Notes: generated by a model not told the origin, from the sequence alone. 64,000 nucleotides of DNA from Chlamydoabsidia padenii (GCA_025330725.1 JAIWND010000036.1:64501-128500), one strand, 5' to 3'; shown: positions 11,339 to 24,383, counted from the stretch's first letter. Translations and numbers: made by a program.

Positions 11339-14300
11339 ATGACGGAATCTTCCACCCATAAAGATTTCTTATATCACCTAACACAACGTCATTATCAAGC
11401 TGCTCTGGATTTGGGTAGGGAATTAGATATCAACACGGATGTGGTCTACAAGGCACAATGGACTTATCGGGTTGATGAACTTGGCTCACAATTGACAAAA
11501 CAAGATATTGACCTTTTGGAACGAATACACGACGATGCCTGGGTTGTATCTCAATGTTTACAAGTACTTGTCAACAGCCATACTCTGCAAGAACGACTCT
11601 TACAACTCGGGCTATCCAAAACTCATCAACACACTGACGCTCTCTTACAGACTTGGCAACACAACGACGACAAGACAAGCACTCATCAAGTACAAGAGAA
11701 TGACACACTTTGGATACGAGCCCGCCGATACTTTTTACAATACTTGGATCGATTACAGACATTTAACAAGATATGGCCGACGATGGATGCGTCTCTCTTT
11801 GCGGATGCTTATGGTGACTTTCGTGATGTGAACTTGGTGGCTCAAGCCATCGAGTTTGCCCGGTCTGAAAACAATCATGGGCTAGATGCTCTGTTTATGC
11901 ATCATGGTCAAACCATTCTGCCTCATCGACTGTTTATTCTCTCTCAAGTACCGGAAACTGTCGACCCTGCTGGATTTGATCTGCCTCATGTCACTGGTGC
12001 TGAAGAAGACGCTTGGGTGCAAGAACCATGGCGACAAGACCCCGATCCTGTAGAATTGCCTTGGGTGGATGAACTACTTTACAACAACAACAAGGAGGAC
12101 GATCTCTTGGCACCTGAAGATGCTTCTTACTCAACTCATCTGAATCAAGTGGTCCAGACAACACCTTACCCGGCCTCGGCTGATGTGATTGCCCAGTGGT
12201 ATATGAACCGCGCGCGTACGATGGATTCTCTTGGTTTGGCTAGTCATGCATTGGGTTTACTTCGGTATGCTAAAGCTATGGGTGTGCCTGACATGGATAA
12301 TTATGTGGAACGGTATGATTGGCTGTGCAAGTTTATCTATGCTTCCTCTACTCAAGATAACTCTGTGGTCATGGATCTTGATGCTTTTGAACAACTCTCT
12401 GCGTATGATGTCTTGGAAGGTCTACTATTACACACGAAAACGGAAACGGTTATACAAGATATGCGGCGACTGGCTGTGCCGTGGTTGGATCGGTGCGCCA
12501 AAAAACAACAAACACAGCAAACTAACGACAATGAAACTGAGATTGACGACGACGACGACGACGAACGACCTGCGTTTTTATTATACCGTTGGTTATTGGG
12601 AATTTCTTTTGACCATTTGGCAAGATATTGTGCTGTCTTTGAAGCGTCTAAACCAACATTGCCAATGGAGGATCGGATCATCAAGGACGATTGCGATTTG
12701 ACACGACTTGTGCTTGCCACGGTATATTCTAGCGATGGATCTATGGAATATTTGGTGCGAATGTTTGAATGTCTTCCGATCTCTCTTTATGATGACAATG
12801 AAGAGTCGATTAGCATCAGCAACGAAAATGTGGACATGGCAGCTCTCCTTCCTTTGGCTGCTACACCTCTCGGTTTATTCACAGCTTTACAATCAATAGA
12901 CAGAGCTGGATTAACGAAAATGATGGACACTTTACAATCTCACCTCATGTCTGCTGAAGTCTTGGTTCGGTATCATGCCAGTGTCCCTTTGCGGTGGTAT
13001 TTACAACAGGATCAACCGGTGAATGTGCAGCGACAATTGTGTATCCGGATGGCATCTCAGGCAGCTGGTGGAGTGGAAACAGGTGGAGCCCAATTTGATC
13101 GCGACGATGACTGGCGTGAACTCTTGGATGATATGCTGCGTTTACATGACGATGGGAAGGGAATCTTTGGTAAACTCGATACTACAGAAATCATGGAAAT
13201 CTTTTATAGCTCGTTATTACGATGTGGCAGTAAGTGTTACGAAACAACAGTAAAAAAATCAAATGTACCATTTTCCTAAACTGCCTCTCTTTTTCTTTTT
13301 TTTGGGGGGGGGGATGAACTAGAATTCAACTTGGCAAAGGAACTCGTGGTGGGTCCTCGATCATTAATGGGATTAGAACAAGCAGAAAAACTAGTGATTG
13401 ATGCAGAAAGGGAATTCTTTGATAACTCTTCTACTGGAAACATGAATACAGACAACATGAAGAAAGCATGGGACTGGTAATGGACAAAACATAACAAAAG
13501 GGGGGAGGGAAAGGGATAAACAATGGGCACTCATCCTTCCTTTTTTTTTTATAGTTTACAAGTATTACCGACGACAGACAACATCAAGAAAGAAATGGAC
13601 TTGATCGAAGCAACACATATTCTCATATCAGTATACCAAATCGCCGACAAACCAGGCATTACATTAATGCCCATCCAATTACGCCAGTCCACCAATCGAC
13701 TCGACTTGATATCCAAATTGGTCAACACTCGCAAAGGCATCTACCGACAATTCAAGGAAATCGTCACACTTACCAACAAACTAGGGTATCAAGGCGACTT
13801 GCTTGCAGAAGTGACGGTGCTCTCGATGATGGCGGGTGCAGCCATGGTGGATGAAGAATACATCATTTGTTATCGACTATGTCAAGCAACAGTAGACAAG
13901 GCCCAGTCGATTACCACACAACATAACAGAGCCTACGTAGACAAACTACATCAAGCGGCATGGCAAATCTGCTTCAACTTGGGAAAACTAGAGGCATGGG
14001 ACGACACCTTGCGACGACGGGATCTACTGGCAATGGCACTGACGGTTTGCCCGGTGGAATACATGCACGATATCTTGGCAGTATATCAATCACTCGACCA
14101 ACATCCGCTCGACCCCTTGGACATGTTGACATTGGAATCCATGCGGTATGATGACAGCATGGAGTTGGATCGTGGTCATGCGGGATGGCAAGGGCTTTTG
14201 GAAAGCGCAAAGAAACGACAATGGATCATTGGGGACTTGCTCAAGGCAGGTGGCAGCAGTATTGTTTATTCTCACCATGACGACACAACGGAGACGACTT

Positions 14301-14416
14301 TATCATCCAAGGACGAACTACCATTAGAATATGACTCGAACCATTCTGGTAAACGGAAAAGGGACCAATTACGGAACATTGTTGGTGGCGTTGGAGGCTG
14401 GTTATTTCAACAATAA
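11339..14416 (+). CDS. SEC39: Sec39-domain protein, Dsl1 tethering complex (NBAS homologue)
   Basis: Sec39 is the ER-anchored subunit of the Dsl1 complex that tethers COPI vesicles in Golgi-to-ER retrograde traffic; the animal counterpart is NBAS. Three exons, 11339-13229, 13323-13476 and 13555-14416, join in phase to 968 residues. Landmarks shared with NBAS/Sec39 are DTNTDVVYKAQW-type opening (INTDVVYKAQWTYRVDE), DDAWVVSQCLQVL, RRYFLQYLDRLQTFNKI, GLDALFMHHGQTILPHRL and ILSQVPETVDP. The middle has SADVIAQWYMNRARTMDS and a poly-Asp run, and the C-terminal half contains CGKFNLAKELVVGP joined across intron 1. The start at 11339 is the second of two close ATGs; the first (11332) is out of frame. 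There are no membrane segments, as expected for a helical rod. Confidence 0.9.
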
Positions 14417-14560
14417 TCTTTGGTTTAGTTATAGCTTGAACACATTTTAAATAAATAAATAATTGTTTACAATCTTTAACATGTATAAACTGGTCTTCAT
14501 GATATATATCATATAGGGGATTCGGTTTTTCATCATCTGCATCCCCAACCAACTTTTTTT
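14417..14560. other. SEC39 3' flank
   Basis: A/T-rich 3' untranslated stretch with AAATAAATAAATAA near 14450-14463 as a polyadenylation-type signal. It leads into the repeat array. Confidence 0.4.
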
Positions 14561-14589
14561 TTTTTAGCCCTTGTAGATGTGGGCCCTGG

Positions 14590-16130
14590 ATTTCGGGATT
14601 TTACTGTTCAAACTTCGCTCGAAAAGCTTGCGTTCCCTTGATTCCCTAGTCAGATTTGGGGAGAGCATTACTCGCTCCTTTGTCAATAGATGCTAATGAT
14701 TAAAGTGGCGATGTGGACACTATAGCATATTTCCAACATAAGTCACCGCAAAAACAAAGCAGGAAGATCCTTATGTCAGTCAGTTCAAGCTTGCGATGAC
14801 TTTTAACTGTCATTTGCAAGAAAAAGTGGGACGAAGATTCGCATACAGTAGAAAGCTTCATTTTTAACCCCCGCCTTACCCTACTCAGATATGGAAAGGG
14901 CTCTACTCGCTCAATTGTTAACAGATGCTAATGATTAAAGTGGCGATGTGGATACTTTGACATATTTCCAACATACTTTACTACAAAAACCAAGCGCCAG
15001 AACCATTTTGTCAGCCAGTCTATGCTTACGATGACTTTTTATCTGTCTTTCGCAAGATTATTTTGTTGCCTACAGACGGTAGCAACCTTTATTTTCAAAT
15101 CCCGCTTTTTCCTACTCAAATTGAGGAAGAGCACTACCAGATGCTAATGATTAAAGTGGCGTTGAGGATACTTTGACATATTTCCAACATAATATATCGC
15201 AAAAACCAAGTACCAGGATCCTTGTGTCAATCAGTCCATGCTTGCGATGACTTTTATTTGTCTTTGCCAAAAAAAACAAAAAAAAAGGTGGCATACAATA
15301 CACGAGCCTTTCCCTTCCCCCAGAAATCTCGTAATTTGAACCCCGACCAGGCTTGAAAATGAGCACCGTTGAATAGCCTCAAAATTCAATCTCACTCTAC
15401 ATCCTTTTGTTTCACAAAAGCCAGGTTAAAACGATCGTAAGGTTGTATAGCTCCATACAAGGTACTGAGTATATTGGTCATTATGTAAACTTTGTTGGAA
15501 ATAGGCTAAGGAATGCACATGGTCACTTTTGTCATTAGCATCGCTTGTCCATTAAGATAGTAGAGCTATCTTGAGATTCAAGGTGAGGGTAAGCGGGTTT
15601 TGAATTAAGTTTTATCTTGTGTGTCAATTTTTCATTCTGCAACTTTTTTATTTTATTTTAGAAAAGTCAGGATAAAACGATCTTCAGGCTATACTGCTCC
15701 ATAAAAGATACTTGGTACAATGACCATTATGTAAACTTTGCTGGAAATAGGCTAAGGAATGCTCATGGTCACTTTTGTCATTAGCATCACTAGGTCATTA
15801 AGCTAGTAGAGCACTCTCAAGATTCAAGGCTAGAGTAAGCGGGTTTTGAAATAAGTTTTATCTTGTGTGTCAATTTTTTCATTCTGCAACCTTTTTTTTT
15901 TTTTTTTTTTTAGAAAAGTCAGGGTAAAACTATCTTGAGGTTATATTGCTCCATACAGTGGACTTGGTATAATGACTATTATGTAAACTTTGTTGGAAAT
16001 AGGCTGAGGAATGCACATGGTCACTTTTGTCATTAGCATCGCTTGTTCATTAAGCTAGTAGAGCACTCTTAAGATTGAAGGTGAGGGTACGCGGGGTTTG
16101 CAATAAGTTTGTTTTTTCAAAGTCTGTCGG
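14590..16130. repeat. Array of six diverged ~240-bp units, three in each orientation
   Basis: Three units on the plus strand have the core GATGCTAATGATTAAAGTGG at about 14689, 14922 and 15139, each followed by TATTTCCAACATA and a further shared block (GCGATGACTTTT). Three units in reverse orientation have TTTTGTCATTAGCATC at about 15528-15543, 15768-15783 and 16024-16039, preceded by CTTTG(T/C)TGGAAATAGG. The reverse complement of the second set matches the first over roughly 110 bp, including the flanking Pyr/Pur-conserved block with CTCTACT and the CCCGC motif. Period is about 215-255 bp. Units are clearly diverged. Nothing resembling a transposase was seen. The two halves could pair as a long imperfect hairpin if transcribed through. 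Confidence 0.8.
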
Positions 16131-16556
16131 GAGTTCAATTTACATGATTTTTTGGGGAAGGGAAAGGTTTGTATGCAATACTACCTTTTCAAATCCCGGT
16201 AGCCCTTGATTACGGTGCTTGTTTTTTGTATGTGTAGATCAAAAAAAAGTACGTAACGAAAAAGGGTAAACATAATGCAGGGGTTTATTGCAAACCCCGA
16301 CAATCATGCGCTTACCGGATTTTAAATCACCGAGCTCCGTGCCTTGAGTCCTAGCCAATCAAGGTACAGTCCTGAGATTTCCAATGTTTAACATCCGATA
16401 TAACTTTACAGTGAGGTTCATTGAGTATATATATTTTATTACAGTTGATAAAAGGATAAGAATAAGAATAAGAATAATAATAATAAGACTAGATGATAAA
16501 ATTGACTATTAACAAGATGATACTAAACTAAAAATGAAGGGGAAAGAATATGTAGC
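16131..16556. other. Intergenic, right flank of the repeat array
   Basis: Contains further motif copies (TTTTCAAATCCCGG at 16186-16199 and CAAACCCCGAC near 16291) and the A/T-rich 3' flank of the CotH gene with GAATAAGAATAAGAATAATAATAAT near 16460-16484. No coding sequence was seen. Confidence 0.4.
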
Positions 16557-18260
16557 CTATTGTAATTGTAAACCGAATTGTTTAGCCACAGCGGTAGATT
16601 TGGCAGCAATGTATTCGACCAAACCCCATTCGGCACCACCACCGTTCTTGTTAGGAGCATCGACACCTTCCCAAAGGTTCTTTGTGGTTTGAGCAAAAGT
16701 CCATCCATAGTTGATACCCTTTGATTGTTGCTTGATGCTGCGATCCCACTTCAAGTCGGGCAAGATAAAGTTGTGGTATTGGAGCACATGGTTAGTCAAG
16801 GTGTTGTTGTTGAAGACATTGTTGACGGTAGACTTGAGGTAATCTTCAAAGGTGTTCTTGATCTTGTCATTCTTGAGCAACTTGTTGATCATTACGGCTT
16901 CTTTGAATCGTTTGGGATAGTCGGTATAAGGCACCTTGATAAAGCTCTTGTCGAATGGCAAGTTGACACCGAAAGTAGCGTCAAAGTCTTGGTTCAGATG
17001 ATAAAGCATATCATTGTCCATGTCTTCATAAGCCCCCGTGTTGGTTTGTTCTTGCCAGTAGCCATCCCAGTCAGCGGTTAAGAATTCCAACACCATAAAG
17101 CGCAAGAATTGATCGACCTGGAAATGTTTCTTGAAATTTTCGACTTGCTTATCATCGGTAGGATCCAATTTGGCCAAGGCTTGGGATACTTTCTTGATCA
17201 AAGACTTGTCGTCCGACGAGTCGACGGCAGTTTCAAAGGCATCCAGGCTGGTTTGATCGTTCTTGTAGCTGGCACCGGAAGCACCGTCAAAGAGAGGGCC
17301 CATCTTTTGAGGAGGCTGACCACCATAGATCACGGATTGGATGTAAGAGTAGTTGGGAACATCATCCAGCATGTTGAAGGTACCAAAGCCTTCCCCATTG
17401 ATGAAGAAACGGATCATGTTGGCTTGAGGAGCATAGACACCCATGGACCGGAGAATGTCAGCATAGAGCTTTTCACGCATCTGGGTAGGGTCTTCTTCCA
17501 TATGGCGGATCTTGAAAAAGTTACGTCCATTCAATAGCTCGCCTTTAGGGAGCTTCCATTTCCATGATTGCTTTGCATTGTTGTGTTTCTTGCCAGGTCT
17601 GTGCAGTTGGAATTCGGCACCCTATCAGGAAAAAAAAAATGTTAGTGATTGCTGTTTCGTATATGCCTTATCTTCTTCAACTTACTTCAAAAGTATGAGC
17701 GGAATCAGCATCAATCATAGTGATCTTGGCCTTGTAAATATTTTCGCTGAGATCCTTGATCAACGAGTTCATGTCGGATTTCTTGCCAGTAATAAAGACA
17801 GAAGGGATATAGTTGATGTCCCAAATAGGGCCAGCTTGAATGGCATGAGTCCAGTCGTCTTTTCCAATAGCACTGGGAAGGTTGGAGACACTGCCATAAG
17901 TCACAGAGCGACCATAAAAGTCATTCTTGGTAGAGTCACCAGATAAGGTACGATCAAAGGATTCCGATTTGCCATCGACAATGTACTAACAAATAAATAA
18001 AAAAAGGGCTCCCATGTTAGTCAAGTCAATCATTAGTTAATTGGATCCGTTTCATATATCTTTACCTTGTATTTTGAGTTATTAGAAGCATCAGCATCAC
18101 CAACAAAGTAAGGAACGTCACCATCAGGAGCAGTCAGTTTAGTTGTTTGACCATTAATAGACACTTGCACGTCAGATCCACCAGGAGCAATCACCTTGAA
18201 ATGAGCACCCAACACAGCTTGAGCCAGAGCAGATAGAGTCAATAAACCAGTAAGACGCAT
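16557..18260 (-). CDS. CotH-family secreted protein
   Basis: CotH-domain proteins (spore coat protein H / CotH kinase fold) are expanded in Mucorales, where some are cell-surface proteins that bind host receptors. Three exons, 18260-18066, 17985-17686 and 17621-16557, join in phase to 519 residues. A signal peptide is clear (MRLTGLLTLSALAQAVLGAH). The N-terminal ~160 residues look like a small beta domain (VQVSINGQTTKL). The CotH core follows: LLNGRNFFKIRHMEEDPTQ, KLYADILRSMGVYAPQAN, INGEGFGTFNMLDDVPNYSY, FLRFMVLEFLTADWDGYW and LYHLNQDFDATFG. The segment corresponding by position to the receptor-binding motif of Rhizopus CotH3 (MGPLFDGASGASYKND) differs from it, so no invasin role is implied. 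There is no obvious GPI-type C-terminal hydrophobic tail (it ends KQFGLQLQ), so it may be freely secreted. Confidence 0.9.
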
Positions 18261-18400
18261 GATATAAAAGGAAAAAAGTAGAATTGGAAGATAAAGCGAA
18301 AGAGAAAGATCGAAATAGATATCTGACTTTTTTTCCATTTATATTGGGAAAAAAAGTCGGGTTTTGAAAAGTTTATGGAAAAAAGGGGGTGAGACTCAGG
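18261..18400 (-). promoter_or_regulatory. CotH gene promoter with motif and TATA box
   Basis: On the minus strand the order is: motif TTTTCAAAACCCG (complement of 18358-18370), then CCAATATAAATGG about 20 nt downstream (TATA box), then the ATG at 18260 about 80 nt further. This is a clear example of motif followed by TATA. Confidence 0.55.
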
Positions 18401-18587
18401 TTACCTTTTTTTTTTTTTTAGCATGAAAGGAAGGTTTCCAAGCGGAGCTCCACCGAACATTAAAAGGCATACCATACAAGTGTAAGTCAGATCATTGTTA
18501 TTGGAATGCTGCTATTCTTATTCCCCGGGTTATTAATAATATTAGTTAGATTGCCATGATGAATCTTAACTATGAATAGTAGACATT

Positions 18588-18621
<34 letters not shown>

Positions 18622-19363
18622 ACGCTAATTGAAATGAGGGCAGGTTTTTATGGAGGAAAAGTTCGATGGCTGTCTCAGTGTCGGCGATATGTTTCGATGT
18701 TCCGTTTATAGAAGTTATTTTTCTTATAAAAAACTTTTTTCATCTGATGATAACTTTTTGTTGATTCGTTTCATTCGGAGACTTAGGCTATGATTCTTTT
18801 ACTCGTCAACTTTTTTCCGCTATACTTGAGCGGTTATTGAGATTAAACTCAATAGCAAGCTAAAAAAAGAACTGAGAGTTCGATCGGAAACGTCATAGTT
18901 ATAAATACACGTGCTATCGTATGTGATGTCTCTTAAACGGAATGATGTAAACGAACTGACGGATAAGGCACTTTTTCTAAACCCAATCCAGCGTCAAACA
19001 TTAATTTTCCCTGGGAAATGTTCATATTTTACACCCCGACACAGCTCAATTGACAAAGTTTCTTGCGGATGATCAAAAAGATCAAAAAAAGGGGGTTACC
19101 TCCCTTTTCTTTCTTATTGTTTACTCCTACCTTTTGTGAAGGCGGGGAAAGGTACTTGGTACTTTGTAACTACTTCTCCCTTGAATCATCCCACTTTTTT
19201 TTTTTTTTTTTTTTTTGTTTGCTTCTCATCTTGATTTGTTATATCCCATTCTTCTTACTTATGCCCCCAGCCTTTTAAAACTTTTAAAACACCACCACCT
19301 CTTCTCATCCACGCTTTTTTTATAATACTAGATACTTTACTTTACACTTACCTTTTGAACAGT
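18401..19363. other. CotH / SGF29 divergent intergenic region
   Basis: About 950 bp without a credible gene. It contains a poly-T tract at 18591-18618, another at 19195-19216, and a motif copy TTTTACACCCCGAC at 19027-19040 oriented toward SGF29. A 71-codon open frame at 19063 is a poly-Phe artefact of the T tract. The SGF29 leader is pyrimidine-rich. Confidence 0.45.
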
Positions 19364-20790
19364 ATGGATCGCAAATCACGTACCTCTCGCTCGGCAACAC
19401 AGGAGAACACAAACGAAGAACTCAATCTGTGGAAACAAATATGTCATTCATTGATGGAATTGGAACAGATTCAAGCCAAAACGGAAATTGTGATGAAGAA
19501 TCTCAATGAACTGCGTGGCACTATTCAACCCGAAGAAGGTAACCATTCATCATTGCATAATAGACTAAAAGGTATATTAATTCATTTTTTTCTCCTTCTT
19601 TTATAGGTATTACCAGTGTTACTCTTCAACTTTTAAAAGAATACTATCGAGGTGGCATTGATTTATCTTCCGACGAAGCCAAGTAAGTTTATTAATGACA
19701 TTTAGGGGAGGGGGCAAACATGTGGGATGGGGGTAATTCAACCTGGATACTATGCACAACCTTCATTTAACTCACGTGAATGCCGATCTGACTATCATTT
19801 TGTAGGACAATAACAGACGTAATTGAAAAGTTAACGGTACTGACGGCATTACGAGAAGCATCCGAAAAAAGAGGCAAGGCAATACAAGGGGTAATCAGAT
19901 ACTATACTAATTTGTTTTTGTTTGTGAATCTAGCTGAACAGAAAAAGAAGAAACGGAAATCAGAAGTGGAGGAACTCAAATCAGGATCACCATCACCTAA
20001 AAAGACTAAAAGGTAGGAATAAGCAAGATATATCTATCATCATCATCTCACTTTTTTAATTATAGTGACAACAATGGTATCTACTCTCCTGGAACATCCG
20101 TAAGTACTGGAATAATCGTCAACAAGAAACACTGCATATGGAATGTTAATCTTTAGTTTACTTAGGTCGCGGCAAGGCAACCTAAGCAAAAGGACAAGAA
20201 TGAAGAATGGATTCTAGCCGTGGTCCTCAGCTTCCATGCGGACAAAAACAAGCAAGCCAACAAAAAAAAAAGAAAAAAAAAGGAGGGGTGGACTTGAACA
20301 ATCATACTCACTACTTTATCTTTTAAACAAATAGATATCAAGTAGAGGACGTGGAACAGGACGACAATGGCCAAAAACAGTTAAGTGCTTTGGAGAAAAC
20401 AAATGATGTAGGTACATAACTAATCACCCTTTTTCTTTACTTTACTTTATAGAAAGTATATGTTACCTCCTCGAAATGTTATTGCTGTGCCTGAACTTGC
20501 TGATCTTCAAAACATACCCGATATTCCTTCTGGTCAAGATGTATTAGCACTCTACCCTGGCACCACTTGCTTTTATCGGGCCATAGTCATTCAATCACCA
20601 CTCCATGGCAATAAGGTAAAACTGCATCATTCTTATGTTGATGAATACCAACGTGTACTTTATTTTTCTTTCTTTCTAGGAAAACAGCAGTGGACCCATC
20701 AAGTACAAGGTGCAATTTGAAGATGACAACAATGAAGTCAAGGTCGTCCTCAAAGAACATGTGCTCCAACTACCAAAAGGAAAACCCTGA
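19364..20790 (+). CDS. SGF29: SAGA-associated factor 29 (tandem Tudor reader)
   Basis: Sgf29 reads H3K4me2/3 for the SAGA acetyltransferase complex. The start ATG 19364 gives MDRKSRTSRS. Exons: 19364-19538, 19607-19682, one beginning ACAATAACAG (GTAGG|ACAATA, about 19806-19889), 19942-20012, 20066-20099, about 20169-20251, 20335-about 20409, about 20459-20619, and a last exon ending 20790. The N-terminal helix (LWKQICHSLMELEQIQAKTE) is followed by a basic linker (KKKKRKSEVEELK). The tandem Tudor domain is recognisable: EEWILAVVLSFHADKNKYQVEDVEQDDNGQ (split), LPPRNVIAVPEL, GQDVLALYPGTTCFYRAIVI and YKVQFEDDNNEVK. One intron uses a GC donor (20252). The acceptor before MLPPRNV (20454 or 20458) is not settled; the second gives a continuous frame. 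Confidence 0.88.
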
Positions 20791-22141
20791 TAATCTATAT
20801 GCCCCTTAGCACCATACATTAATTTATAAATAGATTTTACACCCTACATACATACAATAGTCTTTTCTTTAATCATTTAACTTTCTTAAAACTCGCATGC
20901 CCCGTTTATCTCATATTATACAATAGTCCCTTTTTATACTTTACAAACTAATAAATAAATAAAAACATCATTATGCATTATCCATCGACTTTGTGGAAAT
21001 TGCATGGTTTTATTGTTCAAAAACGGAAACTTGTCATTTCTGGTCTGTCAATCTGGGTGGGAAGCATTGATGGTTGCTGATTCCATACAGTGTTACAACC
21101 CTTGGTAGGTCAACACTGACTGTAATCATCAATGGCATTGTACACCATGTCATTTTGATTGCATGGAGAACGTACATAAAACTAGTGTCACTAGGTCAAA
21201 TAGATACAAAAAGGTCGTCTTCTTCTTTCATCCTTTATCGGGATTTGAATGTCGAGGTGGAATGATACATGCCATTATCAGTCTGCAGCTGATTATATCA
21301 TAACGAGTTGGATGATGGATCAGTAAGAAATGATAAAGATGATGATGATGATGAGAGATGGTTTATGTTAGGTGCCTGGTTATCTGGATCAGTGTTATAC
21401 GTTGGACGCCACTAGTTTTCTTTAAAGTTAAGAAATGAAAGTGCGTGCAGGCGGGGTGTGAAAATGATGAAAACTTTTTCCCTTTTTCCATGAAAAGATT
21501 CAACCGAGTGATGATTGGAAACCCCGCCGAGTCGATCTTAGGTAATCATATACTATCTCATATTTTGCATAGCTATGTACCTTTTCTAATCAATTCCAGT
21601 TTTACATAAACCAAGTTTTTCAATAAAGCTGACATTTTTCTTTCCATCGAAAAACCTTCCTCATACCACAAGACAAAAACTAGTTATCGTTACTTGTTAT
21701 GAAACCTGACTTTTGATAATAGAGTCGAAAGATTATAGTTGTGAATCCAAGAACCCATCCTATGAGTTCCATTTCTGGTTGATCTCGATTTTTTAAAGGC
21801 CGATCCAACTCGTTTAGGCTGAATGGACATCACACTGGTTTATTTTTCCGTATAAAGTACATGGACATGTTCGTGATATCTGTAGATGAGTGATTATGTT
21901 GTCTTTGTTGTGTACATACATTAATGATGATCCTATGTAAATGAGATGAACGAAAAACCATACTATGCCCATCTTGTCATTTCAACCCCGACATAAATTT
22001 GGACCTCCTTAAAATCCTCCTTTTATTTTCTTCTTCTCTTTTTTCATAGACTATTTACTCATCAGCAACAATAACATTATTAATAATACCCCATTGTTGC
22101 ACTCTAGACGACCACCAACAGCAATACTCCATTCGACAAGC
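20791..22141. other. SGF29-TBC intergenic region
   Basis: About 1.35 kb with no supported gene. Motif copies sit at 21239-21250 (CGGGATTTGAAT), about 21444-21457 (GGCGGGGTGTGAAAA), about 21521-21529 (AACCCCGCC) and 21980-21992 (TTTCAACCCCGAC). The last is 150 nt upstream of the TBC gene and is followed by ACATAAATTT. The other three have no annotated gene and may mark an unrecognised transcript. ORFs here are short and without recognisable features. Confidence 0.4.
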
Positions 22142-24383
22142 ATGACTCCTCATCAACAAGACAGACAACTCTACCTCCAACAAGCATTTAAAGAGTTATC
22201 ACAATCCATTACTCAACAACGATCATCAAAAGCATTATATAACAATACCATTACCACTTCATCAACCGACATTACCAGCTTGAGCACCAACCCAGCACCA
22301 AGTACAACCAAAACAAAGATAAGCAACTCTGTTATACCACTGACGACTTCCAAAAGCTCTCCCACTTTTAATCAACACTCTTGTAAACAAAAGGGTTTTA
22401 TCAACAATAAACAACAACGGTTTCCTTACTCACCACTAACCGAATTCACCACCCCCAACAAGGATCAATCTTCTCCTGGCGAAGAAGAAGAACCTAGACC
22501 GAACTACAGCATCCTCCAAAAGACATGCCATGAATCACAACTTTCCTTCTCTTCTTCTACAGGCACCAGTAGCAGCAGCAGTAGTCATTATAGTGGTGAT
22601 TCGATACCTTCCACGCCAACCTTAACAACCATGATACATACAGCACTATCAAACAGTAACAACAACAAGAATAGCATCAAGGATAAAAAGATGCGCAGGA
22701 TACCATCATGCAGCTCATCAATTGGCTCTTTCACCACTCATTCATCCACACGATCAAAACAACACTCTACAGCCAAATGGGATTGGACGATCGAAGAGGA
22801 TGCTTATGGAAACAGCAATCTCGATAGGATCCGGCCTCCTCATCTATCTCAACAATCAAAGAAGAAAACTGAAGAACAGGATGATTGTTTGATATCAACT
22901 TTGGAAGCAAACGAAAGGTAAAAAAAAAAAAAAAAAGAAGATATAATGCTTATACACTGATATTCTAACTACCTACCTTGATATAGAGACATGTATGGAT
23001 TCAAGAAACCTGTGCAATGGATCAACTTGAAACACCTAAAGCGATTCGAGCATCATTATCAATCAGTACTACAACACCGGCAACAAAAATGGGATCAATG
23101 GATGGCTGAACATGAAAATCAGTTTCCTCCGCTTAATGCAAAAGGTAACTCAGACAACGATATGAATGTCCTGTTTTATATTTTAATGCTTCTTTTTTTT
23201 TATTTTTTTATATCTATAGTCAGACGATATGCTCGAAAAGGGATTCCTCATACTTACCGGGCCAAGGCGTGGATGCATTATAGTGGTGCCAAAACCAAGA
23301 TGGAATCACATCCTGGACTGTACGACTCACTTTTACAATCAGCCTTGACGATGGAAGACCAAAACGAATTCGCCCAGGTGATTCGACGGGACCTTCATCG
23401 CACCTTCCCCGATAATACTCAATTTGCCTGTGCACACATCGACACAGATGGCCATGTTAACCTGGATCCGGAGTCAAACCCGAAATTGGTCTCTCTGAAA
23501 CACATCCTGTATGCTTTTAGTATTCATTCACCACATATTGGATACTGTCAATCCTTGAATTACTTGGTCGGCATCTTTTTACTGTTGACGGAATCGGATG
23601 AAGAAGCATTTTGGCTCCTGGTGACGACTGTCCATACTTATTGTCCTCCAAGCATGTATGATGTGACGATGGAAGGTGCTAATATTGATCAAGTTGTACT
23701 CATGATGATGGTATATGAACAAATGCCAAGTATATGGAATAAACTCGCGGGTGGGAAATGTTTTTGGGAATGCGAACAATCGGATGCTATGCCTTCTGTT
23801 ACTTTGGTTACTAGTCATTGGTTTTTGACTCTTTTTATCAACATTGTACCAATAGAGGTATGTAAAATGGGCGGGGGGGTAAAATGGAATGTAATGGTTA
23901 TATGCTCACTCATTATTATATATATATATATATGAATAGACTGTGCTTAGAATTTGGGATTGCTTTTTTATGTAAGTAAACATATTGGTTTTGGTATGAA
24001 AGATGACTGACTTTTTTTATATTTGTATAGTGAAGGATATCAAGTACTCTTCCGTGTGGCATTGACGATTATCAAGATGAATGAACATGATATATGGGCT
24101 CTGGATGATCCCATCGATATGTTTCCTCTCCTTCAAAACATGCCTAGACGACTTGTGGATTGCCATCGATTTATGGAAGTAAGGAAACATACTAATGAAA
24201 GTGACTGAATGACTGACTGATACCTTCTCCTTTTTTTATTTTATGCAATAGAGGATATTCTCTCAATCAGGAATAGCAGCTAGTGTCACACAACAAGATA
24301 TTGAACGAAAACGAACATTATTCAAGGATAGACGTCAACAACGCCGCCGGACAAAGTTTAATGATCTGATCCTCAAATCATGA
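22142..24383 (+). CDS. TBC-domain Rab GTPase-activating protein
   Basis: TBC proteins stimulate GTP hydrolysis on Rab GTPases and so limit vesicle traffic. Six exons, 22142-22917, 22987-23144, 23220-23857, 23940-23971, 24031-24178 and 24252-24383, join in frame to 627 residues. The first 250 residues are Ser/Thr/Asn-rich and probably disordered. The TBC domain begins VRRYARKGIPHTYRAKAWMHYSGA. The arginine-finger motif is present (FAQVIRRDLHRTFPDN) and the glutamine-finger motif reads IGYCQSLNYLVG, so both catalytic residues are in place. Later blocks are EEAFWLLVTTVHTYCP, LVTSHWFLTLFINIVPIE, TVLRIWDCFFIEGYQVLFRVAL. The general type resembles Gyp2/GRTP1-like TBC proteins; the target Rab cannot be told from sequence. 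Confidence 0.92.

Noticed and set aside
15093..15105. tRNA gene suggested by the T-arm-like TTTCAAATCCCGC
   Set aside because: No acceptor stem, D-arm or anticodon arm upstream; the same motif recurs alone throughout the window.
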